DNA from: Gelatoporia subvermispora B
Taxonomy: Eukaryota > Basidiomycota > Agaricomycetes > Polyporales > Gelatoporiaceae
Reading direction: 5' to 3'
Length of the DNA stretch: 64,000 nucleotides
Assembly: GCA_000320605.2 (NCBI GenBank)
Contig: KB445793.1
Location: 931,879 to 995,878 of the forward strand
Of the stretch, positions 24,055 to 36,084 are shown one piece after another (position 1 is the stretch's first letter; each line of letters starts with the position of its first letter). Made by a program: the position numbers and the translations under genes. Under the pieces are notes generated by a model that saw only the letters and a list, made by a program, of their open reading frames with translations, was not told the DNA's origin and did not search any database.

Positions 24055-25615
24055 GTTATGGTGGCGACACGGGGGTGAATGTGGCTAGTGTCGAGCGTGC
24101 CCGGCGGCGAGGGGAGATGGAACCCTCGTGAGCGCGCGACGCGCAAATTTGGGCTGAATTCTCAGCACGTGAGCAGCGTGTGCAGCGTTCACGCGAGCGC
24201 ATCCCCAAAACGGATGACGGTAACGCCGCGCAAGCGCGGCAGAGCCCACTACGACAGCCATTCACTCCTTCACCTGCATCCCACTGCATCCGCCCTTCCA
24301 GCACGCTGCATTCGCCACCGAAGTCGCCTAACCCGCTCCTTGTCGCGCCTAACATTCCGGTCTGAACCTCGATGTCATGTCAAAGGTGCAATTCTTTGTG
24401 TGTTCTCCTTTCCCGTGCTCACCACGTCCATACAAGAACTCACATCCATCTTTACCATGGCAGTCACAGTTTGACATGCCTCATGCAACCTAACTGTATA
24501 CTGTCGTCACCCTCCTGGCTTTCCCGACATTGCTGTCCTTCAGGTGCGCCGCAGCCCTTGCAGATGACTTCTCTCACCTTATCTCGCCGATTCACACTGC
24601 TTTCGCACCATCAGTAAAAAGGGTAGCCCTAATACATTGGGATACAAGGCGATACATACGACACCTGACTTGCAACTACCACCAGATATTACGGCCTGAC
24701 TGCAAGGTAATGTATCTCTAGGTCGGTTGCATGCAGACCACCAGCCTGTCTGCCAAACCGATGCCTCTCTTGCAGCGTCTTATATCACGGGCAGCCCCTT
24801 GCAGTGCAGCCAGCGTCATACGGCGCCTTGCAGCATGGGCAGCGCCTCGTATCGCAGCCAGTGCATTGCGACCATGTCAGCGTATGTGTCCTCTTACAAT
24901 GCAGGCAGTGGCTTTCATCGTCAGCAGCGCCTTGCAATGGCTCCAGGCTGTCCTAATGACACCCCTGCCTTCCCTTACTTACATTCTCTTATCTCAACAA
25001 TGTAGCCTTACACACCTTGCGTCTTGCATACCGGACATCAATTGTCATAGCAAAACATCGTGATTCGATCAGAATACACTAAACACATGAGCTGTACCAT
25101 CAAATAGGAATAACATAAGAGCCTCACAGTAATTATACACAGCACTTCGGCGCAAAGGACATAGCAGAGCAAGTGAGGAGAGCACAGCAACGAGACAGAC
25201 AGGCAGTTCAGGCCAGAGGCAATCTTCACGAGGGCAAGCTGTCCGAGCACGAGAGCAACATGAGAGTATCCAGAGTCCACAAGACAGAGTCAGAGACAGC
25301 ATCCAGAAGTGTTCTGCGCAGCCATGATGAGCTGCATCTTTGTTAGCGTTTGTCGTCTGTGTGCCAATCTTGTCAGCCAGTGCATACATGCCTCGGCTAT
25401 GGCCACTCTCACTCTACCCAGACGCAACACCTCCGTCCCTAGCAGCATGCTCCGCTCGAAGACATGTAACTGAAGACTGATCCTTCTTCTGCTTTCTCAA
25501 TTTGTCTGCGGTGCACGACACTGTCCCGAAAACCATCCTGAATCCGACCATATCAGTATAATATCATAATAACATGATCTGCTTATCTTTCCCACCACGC
25601 GAGCGTCTCTTTGCT
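24055..25615. other. Gene-poor transition region
   Basis: This separates the housekeeping block from the transposon-rich half. The left end should hold the RRP6 promoter. At about 24,730-24,960 there is a low-complexity patch with recurring CTTGCAG and GCAGCGCC words, too irregular to call a tandem array. I recognise no protein, RNA gene or transposon here. Bases 25,585-25,615 still resemble the lost C-terminal tail of the neighbouring DUF6698-like gene. Confidence 0.4.
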
Positions 25616-27561
25616 CTACACGCCGTCATGGAACACGCATACGACAGCCCTGAAAAATTCTTGATTGTCAAAGTTACCATTGACGGAGACCCAGCTGGTC
25701 TGGTTGCTCAGTACGAAGTGTGTCTGTTATGTATATTAGCACCAGCTCCTCCTGCAAGAATCAACTCACAATTGCAGCAATGTATGCTATGTTCTGTGGA
25801 TCTATCTGTATTATTCCCGCCATCTTTGCACGAGATGGTTTTCTAGAAAGACGCCCGCACTTGTCTTTGTTGGCTGTACGTGGTCCGGTCAGGATGCATC
25901 TCAAACACTGTAACAACGAACCTTAGCTCCCACCTCAATTGGACATTGACACTTACCTGAAGCAATGCACGACTCCGCAATAGTCCGGGCTCCACTTGGT
26001 CTTCCTTCGCCAATAACTCGTTATACAAGAATGACGGGAAGTTGTCCGCGGTGATATCGATCTCCCTGAATCGCACGTTCAAGCAGAATCTGCCATAGGT
26101 CGCCAGTGTGAGCCCTCGATCCCATCTCGAGCATGTCACTCACTGCTCTGGATCTTGATCATATTCGACCAGATTCAGCTGCGGACAAAGATAACGCCCA
26201 CTGATGGTGCTGTTGAAACCCCATTGTTCTTTGCTCGTATTCAGGCCCAGCTCGAGCAGCTTTGGCAAGTACCATGTGATGTTCTGCTTCAACAATCTAA
26301 TCTCGTCATTGCGTGCACCTGCAGCACATTTGTCCAACTGTTTATCTTCTATTAGCACTGATATCACCATTGCCAAGGAATCGTATGCTCACATAATTAG
26401 TCAGCAATAGTGTTGCAGGACGGCGCGAGACCGGAGCGTGGGAACAGGAGATGGACGTGGAAAACATTTGTCTATTGAGCTCGAGGCGGAGCCGAGACAA
26501 ACGGATACAGACTACGGGGGATGTAGGCTACTTATATACTACGGGACAAAGGTTAAATCAATAGTTCTGTGGCCCGAGCCACACTGCAGAACAAAAGGGA
26601 TCAAGGGGCCGATGCCACTCGGCGACCGAGCGCTCGCTTGCCGCCGGGCCAATACTCCAACAAATAGCACAGTGTTGCTTTTCTCAGCATAACACTCTAG
26701 GTACGTGGGCAACTCCGGGACCTTCTCCAGAAGTAGACAGAAGCTCTCATAATGGAACTCCCTATCCATGTGGTCCCTGTCAATGAGCATATATCATCAG
26801 TACTTCCCGCATATAGTGACTCGTCATAGAGTAGATGTGCTCCTAGCTCCCTCTAACATGCACATTACCTCGATTTGCTCTCGGGACCAATCATTCAGAC
26901 TCTTCAGATCAGTTGAATCATCTTCCAACTCCATCAGACGCAGGCCTAACCTGATCACCATATCTGTGGTGACACATGGACCCAGCCAGTGGTGAAGATG
27001 CCATGCAGCTTTTTGCACACGTCGCAATATTGTGCCGTTCCTATCCAGCGAAGAGTTCAGTAGACCCTGACCTGCAAACATTGGAAGAACATACTCCGGC
27101 ATGTTCCTTTCAATGTTCAGCAGCTCAGAGAGCAGCTTTTCGCTCTCGGCTGCCGCATGCCCTATGACATGCGCCTCCATTGGATTATTGGCCTCATTTG
27201 ACGATGAACCTCCGGTGCGCATCGGCACTGTTGGTGGCGGCAGTGGCGGCGGCATAGGTGCCTGAGGTGCAGGCACTTCCCTAATTTCATGCTCGTCGGG
27301 CTTAAACTGCTCGTCCGAAGAGCCTTTGTGCCTGGTGCGCACTGGCACACGCTTTGGCACCGTCTTTGCAGGCCCAAGCACTGTTTCTTTTGCTGGCCAT
27401 TGGTTAGCTACAGCAGGCCCCCTGCTGTTCAACTTGTTGAATAAGGATACGTGCATGGTGAAGACTCTCCGAAGAGTTGAGATATGAGGGATAGAAATAA
27501 AGACACGAAGAAACCCGACGCGTCCTAGAACGTGTCCCTCACGCGCTCTTAGACATGTCAT
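25616..27561 (-). pseudogene. DUF6698-like gene disrupted by a solo LTR
   Basis: The coding pattern resembles the multi-copy Agaricomycete family I know as DUF6698; its function is unknown. Exon 1 (27561 or the later ATG at 27456, to about 26,840) has a Pro-rich N-terminus and ends with KSLNDWSREQIE. The next exon (from about 26,770) carries FHYESFCLLLEKVPELPTYL and is cut by a 252-bp LTR at 26411-26662. The part after the LTR continues with LDKCAAGARNDEIRLLKQ, GRYLCPQLNL, ITADNFPSFLYNELL, GLLRSRALLQ and IDPQNIAYIAA. Removing the LTR and one duplication would rejoin the exon and a normal intron; the insertion adds 257 bp, a frameshift, and an in-frame stop. A further TAG at 25616-25618 precedes a readable SKETLAWWE tail. 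The start codon and the family name are less certain than the disruption. Confidence 0.65.
26411..26662 (-). repeat. Solo LTR, 252 bp, with 5-bp target site duplication AATAG
   Basis: The element begins TGTTGCAGG and ends CTCCAACA on the plus strand, so both ends carry the TG...CA LTR termini as a short inverted repeat. It is flanked by perfect direct repeats AATAG at 26406-26410 and 26663-26667. Read on the minus strand it has a TATATAAG promoter-like box and a CAATAGACAA stretch, suggesting minus orientation. No internal retrotransposon sequence adjoins it, so it is a solo LTR left by LTR-LTR recombination. Family cannot be named. Confidence 0.88.
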
Positions 27562-28734
27562 TCAAGCGGAGCCTCAAACTGCATATCACATGATGCCTTC
27601 ATCCTGCAGTCGCTAAGTCCCACTTCCCTTGTGTGTCGCCTAGGGTCCTGGCTTACTCATTCTTTTGCTGCTTGATCTTCTCTGCAATCTGCATTCTCTG
27701 CATGTCTCAGTGCCCTGGTTGCAACAGAATCTTTGCAGGCCCCCGCTTACTCAAGCAACACAGCAAGACATGTCAAGCTGCGAGCACCTCGCTGTTGACC
27801 TCACTCGTTAAGCGCTGCAAACCGCTCACGATTGGCTTGTCGTCCTTCAAACGAGCCAAGCACACTCTAAATGATGAGCTCGGTGTGAATTTGGAGGTCA
27901 AGGTGAGTATGAACCATCATGAATGCACTAATTCAAACTCAAATTGCCTCTACAGCCCAATGCTCAGACCAATCATCACCCTGAACCCGAGGCCCTGCTC
28001 ACCCACGATTCTTATCCTTCTTCTCCATCTCCACCATCTGAACCGGTTAGCTTCAGCCGCTCAGGTCGTCGACGCAGAGCGCCTCGTGCTCTCCGTAACT
28101 ATCTCCCAACATCTCTTGTTGGACTCCCATCCCACTTTGTGCCTCTTCCACGTCTACTAGCAGCCATTTCCCCGATTCCATCTGAAGGTGATCCAGTTAG
28201 TGACATGGGGGATCAACCCAGTCCCTCATCGACAGAAACTGAACCTCTAGAGCTGATGCCTATTCGCACACTGCCCAGCGAATTTAGCATCTGCAGGAAA
28301 TACGCACGCCTACCCAAGCACAATTCTGAGGACGATAACAATCTCGAGAGTCTCTGCGATTATCTTCAGATTGGTCACCCGATCACACTGGGTATTCTGC
28401 CCATGATGGGTGTACACAAACTCTCTCTAGACGGTTCACTTAATGACATCGACTTGTTCTCCCCATTCTATCCATTTGAGAACATCATGATGCTCAGGTT
28501 ACTCAAATGGCGATACGACCATTCAACCTCCAATTCGAATATCGCATTGGACACGCTCGTCGACAAGGTCCTCTTATCACCTGATTTTGAAGTAGAGCAT
28601 CTCCGAGACTTCTGTATCACTTGGGAGTTAGATCGCCTGGACAAGCTCGACACTGTTCCTAATCCCTTCCATCGAGAAGATGGTTGGCATGAAGCGAGCA
28701 TAAAGATTAAGCTCCCCAAAGAGCATGTACAGTA

Positions 28735-29671
28735 TGTCACAAATATGCACCTGGCAAAGCGCCTATCTACCAACTAGCAATAAAGACTCACTAATGGTCA
28801 ATAAAGCGAGGNNNNNNNNNNNNNNNNNNNNNNNNNNNNNNNNNNNNNNNNNNNNNNNNNNNNNNNNNNNNNNNNNNNNNNNNNNNNNNNNNNNNNNNNN
28901 NNNNNNNNNNNNNNNNNNNNNNNNNNNNNNNNNNNNNNNNNNNNNNNNNNNNNNNNNNNNNNNNNNNNNNNNNNNNNNNNNNNNNNNNNNNNNNNNNNNN
29001 NNNNNNNNNNNNNNNNNNNNNNNNNNNNNNNNNNNNNNNNNNNNNNNNNNNNNNNNNNNNNNNNNNNNNNNNNNNNNNNNNNNNNNNNNNNNNNNNNNNN
29101 NNNNNNNNNNNNNNNNNNNNNNNNNNNNNNNNNNNNNNNNNNNNNNNNNNNNNNNNNNNNNNNNNNNNNNNNNNNNNNNNNNNNNNNNNNNNNNNNNNNN
29201 NNNNNNNNNNNNNNNNNNNNNNNNNNNNNNNNNNNNNNNNNNNNNNNNNNNNNNNNNNNNNNNNNNNNNNNNNNNNNNNNNNNNNNNNNNNNNNNNNNNN
29301 NNNNNNNNNNNNNNNNNNNNNNNNNNNNNNNNNNNNNNNNNNNNNNNNNNNNNNNNNNNNNNNNNNNNNNNNNNNNNNNNNNNNNNNNNNNNNNNNNNNN
29401 NNNNNNNNNNNNNNNNNNNNNNNNNNNNNNNNNCCCTGTCGCTTCTAGACTCCTTCTAGACCTAGCCATGCCTAGCCAGACCTAGATTGGGACATGTGAC
29501 TCTGGGACACCTGCACATATGCGCATCACGTGCCTGCTATGTCACATGACTAGCCTGGAGCCACACAGGCAGCCACTACCAGCTAAGTTGTCACTGTTCT
29601 GAGAACAGAACACACACTACCTGCCACTGCTCTAGCGCTGGTTAAGTGCTTAGCTTCGAAAAACTGTGACA
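28735..29671 (-). repeat. Solo LTR (TGTCACA family) inside the Plavaka transposase, containing an assembly gap
   Basis: The plus strand begins TGTCACAAATATGCACC and ends AAAAACTGTGACA, giving inverted TGTCACA/TGTGACA termini. Perfect 5-bp duplications CAGTA flank it (28730-28734 and 29672-29676), and the transposase frame continues across the junction. The reverse complement matches the Gypsy 3' LTR at 41428-44285, so this is a reverse-oriented copy of that LTR. The middle 622 bases are N; a full-length element hidden in the gap cannot be excluded, but equal outer ends without internal sequence favour a solo LTR. Confidence 0.85.
28812..29433. other. Assembly gap (622 N)
   Basis: The run of N lies entirely within the solo LTR. 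The true length is unknown. Any open frame passing through it is meaningless. Confidence 0.99.
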
Positions 29672-32600
29672 CAGTACAAGAGCGAGGCTGATGCGCCCAT
29701 TGTTGAGATCCCAGGCGTCCAGTATAGGCCAATTGTTGAGGTGATTCGAGCCGTCTACTAGAACTGGGAAGCCACACAGTTTCATTTTGTTCCATTCAAG
29801 ATGTTCTGGCAACCACATGCTCACTCTGACAGACACACGCCGGAGCCTGAGCAAGTCTACACCAAGATATACAACTCAGATGCCATGCTCGAGGCAGATT
29901 ACAAGTTACAGGCACAACCATGCAACCCTGAGGACCCTGTAGATCTCGAGTATGCCATTGCGCCTCTCCTGTTCTGGTCTGATTCAACCCATCTTGCCAA
30001 CTTCAGCACGGCATCTCTGTGGCCGATATATTTGTTCTTCGGCGGTTTGTCCAAGTACTTCTGAAGCAAGCCCAGCTCACGAGCTGCACAACACCTCACC
30101 TACATTCCATCTGTGAGTTCGCTTTACCTGTCTATGCTTAACGTATGCTTGACCTCAATGTGCTGCAGTTGCCCGACGTTAATCCAGGACGTGTACTTCA
30201 AACTCTATGGCATCGCTGCCACTGCCACCATCCTTGCGTTTTGCAAACGCGAGCTTTTTCATGCAGTATGGCTCCTGCTGCTCAATGCTGCTTTTCTTGA
30301 GGCCTACGTGCACAGTATCATCATTGACTGCGGTGATGGTATCAAGCGACGTATATTCCCCCGGATCTTGACCTACTCCGCGGATTACCCAGAACGGTAA
30401 GGCAGTCTAGTTGCACGTGAGCTATGGCTAATATAGCAGCATGGTAGAATTTTGGTCGCATGCATACGTTTTCTTGCGCAAGGTCCATGTGCAGTATGCC
30501 TCATGGAGAAGGCGAAGATTGCTGCAATGGGTACCAAGGCCAACATGAAATTCCGCATAAGCCATGCATGCAATGACACTGAACGCTTGCGCAACAAGAT
30601 CTCAACCGCACGTGAATGGATCTCCAAGCTCGGATACTCCCTGACAAGTCAGCGACTTGCTCGGCTATTAGATAGCAAGTCTCTCTTGCCCATAGAAGTA
30701 TGTCAACATTAGACCGCATGGAACAGACACAAGTTAACCTGTATTATCAATGCGTCAGAGTGCATTCTCGCGAGTACTCTCACCGACTGGATTCAACCAC
30801 TATCAGATGCTCGTCCCAGACCTGATGCATGAGTTCGAACTCGGCGTGTGGAAAGCAGTGTTCACGCATTTGATACGTGTGTTGTATGCCGCCGGTGGTG
30901 ATAGAGTCCAGGAACTTAACAAGCGGTCGGTTTAAATTACAGTTGTGCTCAAAATAATGTGCTGATGCGGTCGGTTCAGGTTTTGTCAAGTGCCATCATT
31001 TGGTATCAGCACTATTATGCGATTTAGCAATAATGTGTCTGGTATGAAGAAATTGGCCACACGTGATTTTGAAAACATTCTCCAGGTGTGAGATTACACG
31101 CACAGAACAGATATCACAACTAACACATTATACCAGTGTTGTATTTCCGTGTTTGAGGGACTTCTACTGGATGGCGATAACAACATTGTCTTGGACCTCT
31201 TGTTCGCATTGGTCACATGGCATGCCTATGCGAAGCTGCACATGCATACTAAGAAGACACTCGCCACCATGGAGACTGCGACCACAACACTAGGTGCCAT
31301 GCTGTGCAGATTTGAACGAACGACTTGTCAGAATTATGACACATATGAGCTCCCTAAGGAGGAAGCAGCTTGTGGCCAATGGCAGGCCGCTCAACGGCAG
31401 AAAGGAAAAGGAGACGGTGGAAAGGGACAGATACCGAGTGCACGCAAGCACAAACAGTTCAATCTCCAGACGTCAAAATTGCATGCTCTAGGACACTATA
31501 TGGCCACTATCCGTCAATTTGGCACAACTGACAATTACACGAGTCAAGTGGTATGTTTTGTTTTATCGACTGAGAGTGGCTGCTGATATTGCATATGTAG
31601 GGTGAAGTGGAGCATTGCTCCGTGAAGAAATTTTACACGGTGACGAACAAGAAGAAATACGCACGTCAGATTGCAAGACACCGGTGCTGGCACAACCTGC
31701 TTCTTGCTGCGTCGAGGCGTGCAGAAGCTGCATTGGTGGCAGTGCATCTCGATGAGGTGTCTGAACTGGAGGAGGCCTTTGATTGGCTTGGCCTCTGTGA
31801 TGACGACCTGCCGAAGAAGCCAGGCATGTCCCCATGGATATGCTACCCAATGTTCTGGAAGTGCAAGGCGGTAGATATGTTGCAATGGGTGACACGCCAG
31901 AAGAATGATCCAGCACTGAAGGTGGGCCCGGGCGAGCGCAATTAGATCTGATGAACTGACACTGACTATTTAACGTGTAGGACCTTGTCATGAAGTTGAC
32001 AGACCACGTGCTTGCGTGTGTGGAGGGTCAAGACTACGATGGTGATGAAGACTGCTACTCGGACCGTGAGCAAATGCACATCTAATTTGTGAAGAACCGA
32101 CTGTACCAACACAAGAAACTGCTCATTAACTACACAAGCTACAACATGCGCCACAATCGGGATTCTATCAATTCACGGACTCATTCCGACGTCATGCTCC
32201 TGTCTTATGAAGACGAGAGCAAGAATGGCCATCTGTACTGGTATACACGTGTGGCAGGAATTTTCCATGTAGACCTGTGTCATCAGATTGAGCCGGACAA
32301 GTGGTCAGATGAGCAACACATGGATGTGTTGCTCGTCTGGTGGTATGGCCGTAATCTGAGGCATCCAGGAGGTTTCATCAAGAAGTGTCTGCTCTGTATG
32401 AGATTCTTGGATGCAAGTGACCCAGGAGCGTTTGGGTTCTTAGATCCGGCACTCGTGATCCGGGAGGCACATGTTATTCCGGCATTCGCATTTGGACGTA
32501 CGTTGCAACTGATGGGACCATTGATGGCCTGCCGAGTTGATGAAGGTGACAAAGACTGGGAGTACTACTATGTTAATATATGAGTCGATAGGCTAATAGC

Positions 32601-33236
32601 TGATGGATTCTGGGAAGCTCATAGTCTGGCCAGGTTTGCCAACAGAGATATATTCGTGCAATACTGAGGTCCGGGTATAGGCCACAAGGATAACGAGGTC
32701 TCAGAGACAATAGACGACGAGTCAGCGCGATGGGATGTATCTGATGAAGAGATAGATGATGCTGAGACAGGGGAGGTGCTTAAGGTGAGTACCATATATG
32801 AAGAGGAAGAGATGATAGACGAGGAAGACAAGGAGCGTGAAGAAGATAAGATAGCGGTGATCAAATGAAACGACGATATGGACCAAGAGCGGCTCAATAA
32901 AGATATGGATTATGGCTATAGGGAGAGTTGGCCAGAGGATGATGATGACGAGGCCAAGATGGACGAGCAAGACAATAATAAAGATGACGATGAAGATGAT
33001 GGGGATCATCAGAGGCCAACACAGTGGAGACAAGTGATTGGAGGCGATGATAACGAGGTATGTGTGATTAATGAAGACAATAAGGTGGACAAATTCGCTA
33101 TACAAGGTTATGATGCATTGTAATTTCAAACGAGAGGATCTAGGTGGGACAATTCCATGGCATGTACAGAAAGGTAGCATACTAACATACACTTTAAGCC
33201 ACAGTGAATCGAATGTGTCCACCACGGAGCAGTTTT

Positions 33237-33834
33237 TCAAATAGGTCCGGCGGCAGCGTTATACGTAGGTGCTTCGCAAAGGGTGCGATTGGGACCTGTG
33301 CCCATGGCTAGAAAGGCTGTTTCTCTAAATGATTCATAATTAGATTGGTCGTAACTCAGCTTGGGAAGCATCACTGACTTGTCTTCATAGGTGCCAGGTT
33401 TGTTACTGGCAATAACATTGTACACGGGGCCAGGCATGCTTGATGTCAACATTGTGTGGATTCACAGCATGTGCTCGCCATCAATGAAGGTTGGCGCAAG
33501 GCGCATGCAGTGGGAACAGCTATCACCAAGAGCAAGAAGGGTAGTGTGTCTACGAACATGGTAAGCGCAAATGGTCTGAGGATGATGTTTGATGAACTAA
33601 CCTGTCATCATAGACTCCTGGTTGGTCTTCAACAAGAACAACATAGACAACGCCAACCTCCTTGAGAGTGACTGGTTTGTGGGAAGTGTTGACAGCAGCT
33701 GGAGCTAGAATGAAGATATAGCAAGCACGTGGCTCACGAGCGCAAGAGGCACGGAGACGGTGGCCCTGTGAGTGAGTGTTCATATTCATATGGACGTTGA
33801 TGTTGACGTGGGGCAAAGCATTCATAGAAGACAT
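33237..33834 (-). pseudogene. Possible remnant with two RNase H1 N-terminal (viroplasmin-like) domains
   Basis: Two segments on the minus strand share the pattern YxVxxxxxPGxYxD: VVYVVLVEDQPGVYDD near 33,600-33,660 and VYNVIASNKPGTYEDKS near 33,385-33,430, the latter followed by an aromatic-rich stretch (YDQSNYESF). This is the pattern of the small hybrid-binding domain at the N-terminus of RNase H1, which occurs in repeated form in some basidiomycete proteins. The two parts are in different reading contexts and no complete gene can be built. The identification is tentative. Confidence 0.3.
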
Positions 33835-35289
33835 GACGAGTCAAATGATCAGATGAGTGTGAGGCGAGACAAGAAGGAGGGCTAATTGACGCGGCTGACA
33901 GAGATGATTGCGATTGCGAACTTGTCTGTTAGCCGTGTAAATCAGTCTGGCATTTGGGCGCAGAAAGTCTGCATGGGAATCACAATGTCAAGATTGGGGC
34001 GCCAAAGATAAAAGCTGGGGGCTCTATGGGTGCGGGACACTCATGCATCACACCCCAACTGTGCAACATCATGCCTCCTATAGCGTTTACTTTGCTGGTA
34101 AGCCTGAGCAGCTTCCAAGTTGATGTCCTTGCTGATGTCGGAGCAGAAACTCAGTGGGGACATGCTACTCGAGCTGTCCATGCCTGTGTAGAATGCGCTG
34201 CGTCGAGTGGAAGTCCTGCAACTGTACAATGAGTACGCACACTCAGTGCTTATCCACCGTTGGGCGAGTGTCCGTCACGACGACCGTGGCACAGTGTACA
34301 TGGATGAGGTTTATGACCACATGGACTGGTGCGATACTCACAGCACCAATGGTGAGAGAGAAGACAGCACTATCAACCCGCATCACAAGCCGGACCTGTG
34401 CGAGCTAGCACCGCAATACGAGGAGCGCGCTGGCGAGCACGGCGAGCGGTCGGAGATACATAGTAGGGTATGCAAGGAGCGCAAGGCAACTGCCTAAGCT
34501 CTGTTACAGCGCATTCGCGAGCTGAAGGATGCGGCGGCGCGCACAATAAGCCTCGTGCAGAAGGTTGAACAGTTATATTAGGCCTTTTTTGTGCTGGTCA
34601 CAGAGTCCCTCCCTGTTACAGACATGGAAGACGAGTTGTGGTCGCCGCCTCGCCCAAAGGGATTGAAGAGACTTGTGCACAAGTCCCCCTGCAAGGCTGA
34701 GCTCTCAGTGAAGAAGAAGGAACATTAATTTCGCGGTGACATCTGGGGGTGAGTTGTGCATTGCCTGACGGCTTGGGCCAGGCTGACAATGGCGTTGTAG
34801 AAGTCATTAATGAGTTAGGGAAGGGTTGCTGCAGAGTGCTTTCTTGGACGGACTCTGTAGGCTCCAGTCGAGTAAATGAATGATTCTGGACGTGTTTTTG
34901 TGAGCGCAGATGGCTACGAGAGGGCTCACAAGGCATGAGCTATGAGAATGCTGACTAAGTGTATTGCCTGGTGATGCCAGAAACTATACTAAATACATTG
35001 TAATGTAATCATGTGCCAGAGTGGCCATATGATGCATGTGTCGCCAGATGTGACGTCAATTGGAATGGGATGCCCGCTATATCAGGTGATGCAATACGCC
35101 ACCAGATCTGATGGGCGCCTGCATGTGGCTGGCTGCCTTATATGGATCGGACCTTTTTCGTGATGACCCTCTTGAAGCTCACCCGCTCACTTTTCAGCGG
35201 CTCCAATGTTCTCTCTTTTTTTGATAAGCCAACAGTATACCCCAGCCTTTCCATTTGAACATTAGCATCCTGCATATTTTTGTACCTTT
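33835..35289. other. Unrecognised region between Plavaka remnant and Gypsy element
   Basis: A plus-strand open frame of 96 codons (34207-34497) reads protein-like (LYNEYAHSVLIHRWASVRHD) and is followed after a stop by a helical LLQRIRELKDAAARTISL segment. I do not recognise either. Around 34,985-35,010 there is an AT-rich inverted word (CATTGTAATGTAATC). From about 35,000 to 35,280 the sequence has a TTATATGG box and a TGCATATTTTTGTAC end that faintly resembles the Gypsy LTR 3' end, so a badly decayed 5' LTR is possible but not shown. Confidence 0.3.
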
Positions 35290-35581
35290 CGTGTCAATTA
35301 CCACACAACTTTTTTACTCTCATCAACCTCAAGGGTCCTGTGGATTGTGATGCGTCACTTGAGTCTCGTATCCTACATGTACAAAGGGAGTGCAACAAAT
35401 CTATGTCAGATGTATGAGACACAGTTAACCCATTAACCTTCTTCGTGCTCACTGTCATGGGAGGCATGCAAAGTGGTGTGGGATAAATGACCACCAATTC
35501 CTTTGCCAGCACTGTGGTTGAGTGACTTATTGAAGAGAGGATACTGCTCCGAGTCGCTTCGCAATCAACACGAACGAACAG

Positions 35582-36067
35582 CGCAAGCGCAAACTCGCTG
35601 ATTGTCTTACTACCCCTTCTCCGCCGCTCACCGATCGCATCAGCTTTCTGGAACCCCCCGTGCTTGACATCAAGTCCTTCCCCTCCGACCTCCATTTCTA
35701 CAAGAACGTTCAGGTCAACCAGCTGCGTGACTACAAGTGCAAGTTTGGAGTGACTGCTACACGTCTTACCCCGTTTTTCGAGATATTAGACAAGGCGCGT
35801 GCAAGCATCGATCCACAGGTTGCCACACACTTGTGGATACTTGGACAACGGTTCAATCGTCTCTACGACAACCTCACTACACTTGTCGAGAAGAGTGCCA
35901 TTACGACCCACGAGTGGAAGGATATTTCACGTGACTTGACCAAGATTGGCAAGCACAGTTTTAAGGCGCTCAAGCCTCGTTTTGTCGAGCATTGCCAGGA
36001 GTTGGTGACTGAATTGGGTCCAGACTGGTTGAAGATTGCGGAGGAAATAGAAGTAGTCCTTGTGTAA
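35582..36067 (+). CDS. Upstream ORF of the Gypsy element, unknown function
   Basis: About 160 codons are open, with no in-frame ATG at the start, ending 18 bp before the gag ATG. The protein is rich in charged and hydrophobic residues (PPVLDIKSFPSDLHFYKNV ... FVEHCQELVTELGPDWLKI) and probably alpha-helical. I do not recognise a domain. Its tight spacing to gag suggests it belongs to the element, either as a gag N-terminal module read through a frameshift or intron, or as a separate ORF. It may lack an upstream exon. Confidence 0.45.
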   Translation, partial: RKRKLADCLTTPSPPLTDRISFLEPPVLDIKSFPSDLHFYKNVQVNQLRDYKCKFGVTATRLTPFFEILDKARASIDPQVATHLWILGQRFNRLYDNLTTLVEKSAITTHEWKDISRDLTKIGKHSFKALKPRFVEHCQELVTELGPDWLKIAEEIEVVLV

Positions 36068-36084
36068 CCGTGTTTTGAATCAAA

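Larger units (their letters stand above)
27702..33123 (+). mobile_element. Plavaka-type DNA transposon, transposase pseudogene
   Basis: Exon 1 (27702-27902) starts with a CPGC...H...C zinc finger, and an intron (27903-27955) follows. Exon 2 has Pro/Ser-rich sequence then SGRRRRAPRALRNYLPTSL and DGWHEASIKIKLPK. After the inserted LTR (28735-29671) the frame resumes with YKSEADAPIVEIPGVQYRPI. Later blocks match the Plavaka transposase core: LWSDSTHLANFSTASLWPI, FPRILTYSADYPER, VLYAAGGDRVQELNKR with MHEFELGVWKAVFTHLIR, LHALGHYMATIRQFGTTDNY and FGFLDPALVIREAHVIPAFA. The end is an acidic tail (32,790-33,120). Stops at 29759-29761, 30062-30064 and 32083-32085 and a frameshift near 30,170-30,190 make it non-autonomous. 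Terminal inverted repeats were not found by eye, so the outer limits are only those of coding resemblance. Confidence 0.8.

Noticed and set aside
24730..24960. Possible tandem repeat with CTTGCAG words
   Set aside because: Spacing and order are too irregular to define a unit.
28725..29469. Long open frames passing through N runs
   Set aside because: They consist mostly of unknown bases; the same holds at 43771-44293.
34985..35285. Possible 5' LTR of the Gypsy element
   Set aside because: Only a TATA-like box and a weakly similar 3' end are visible; no clear match to the 3' LTR start.
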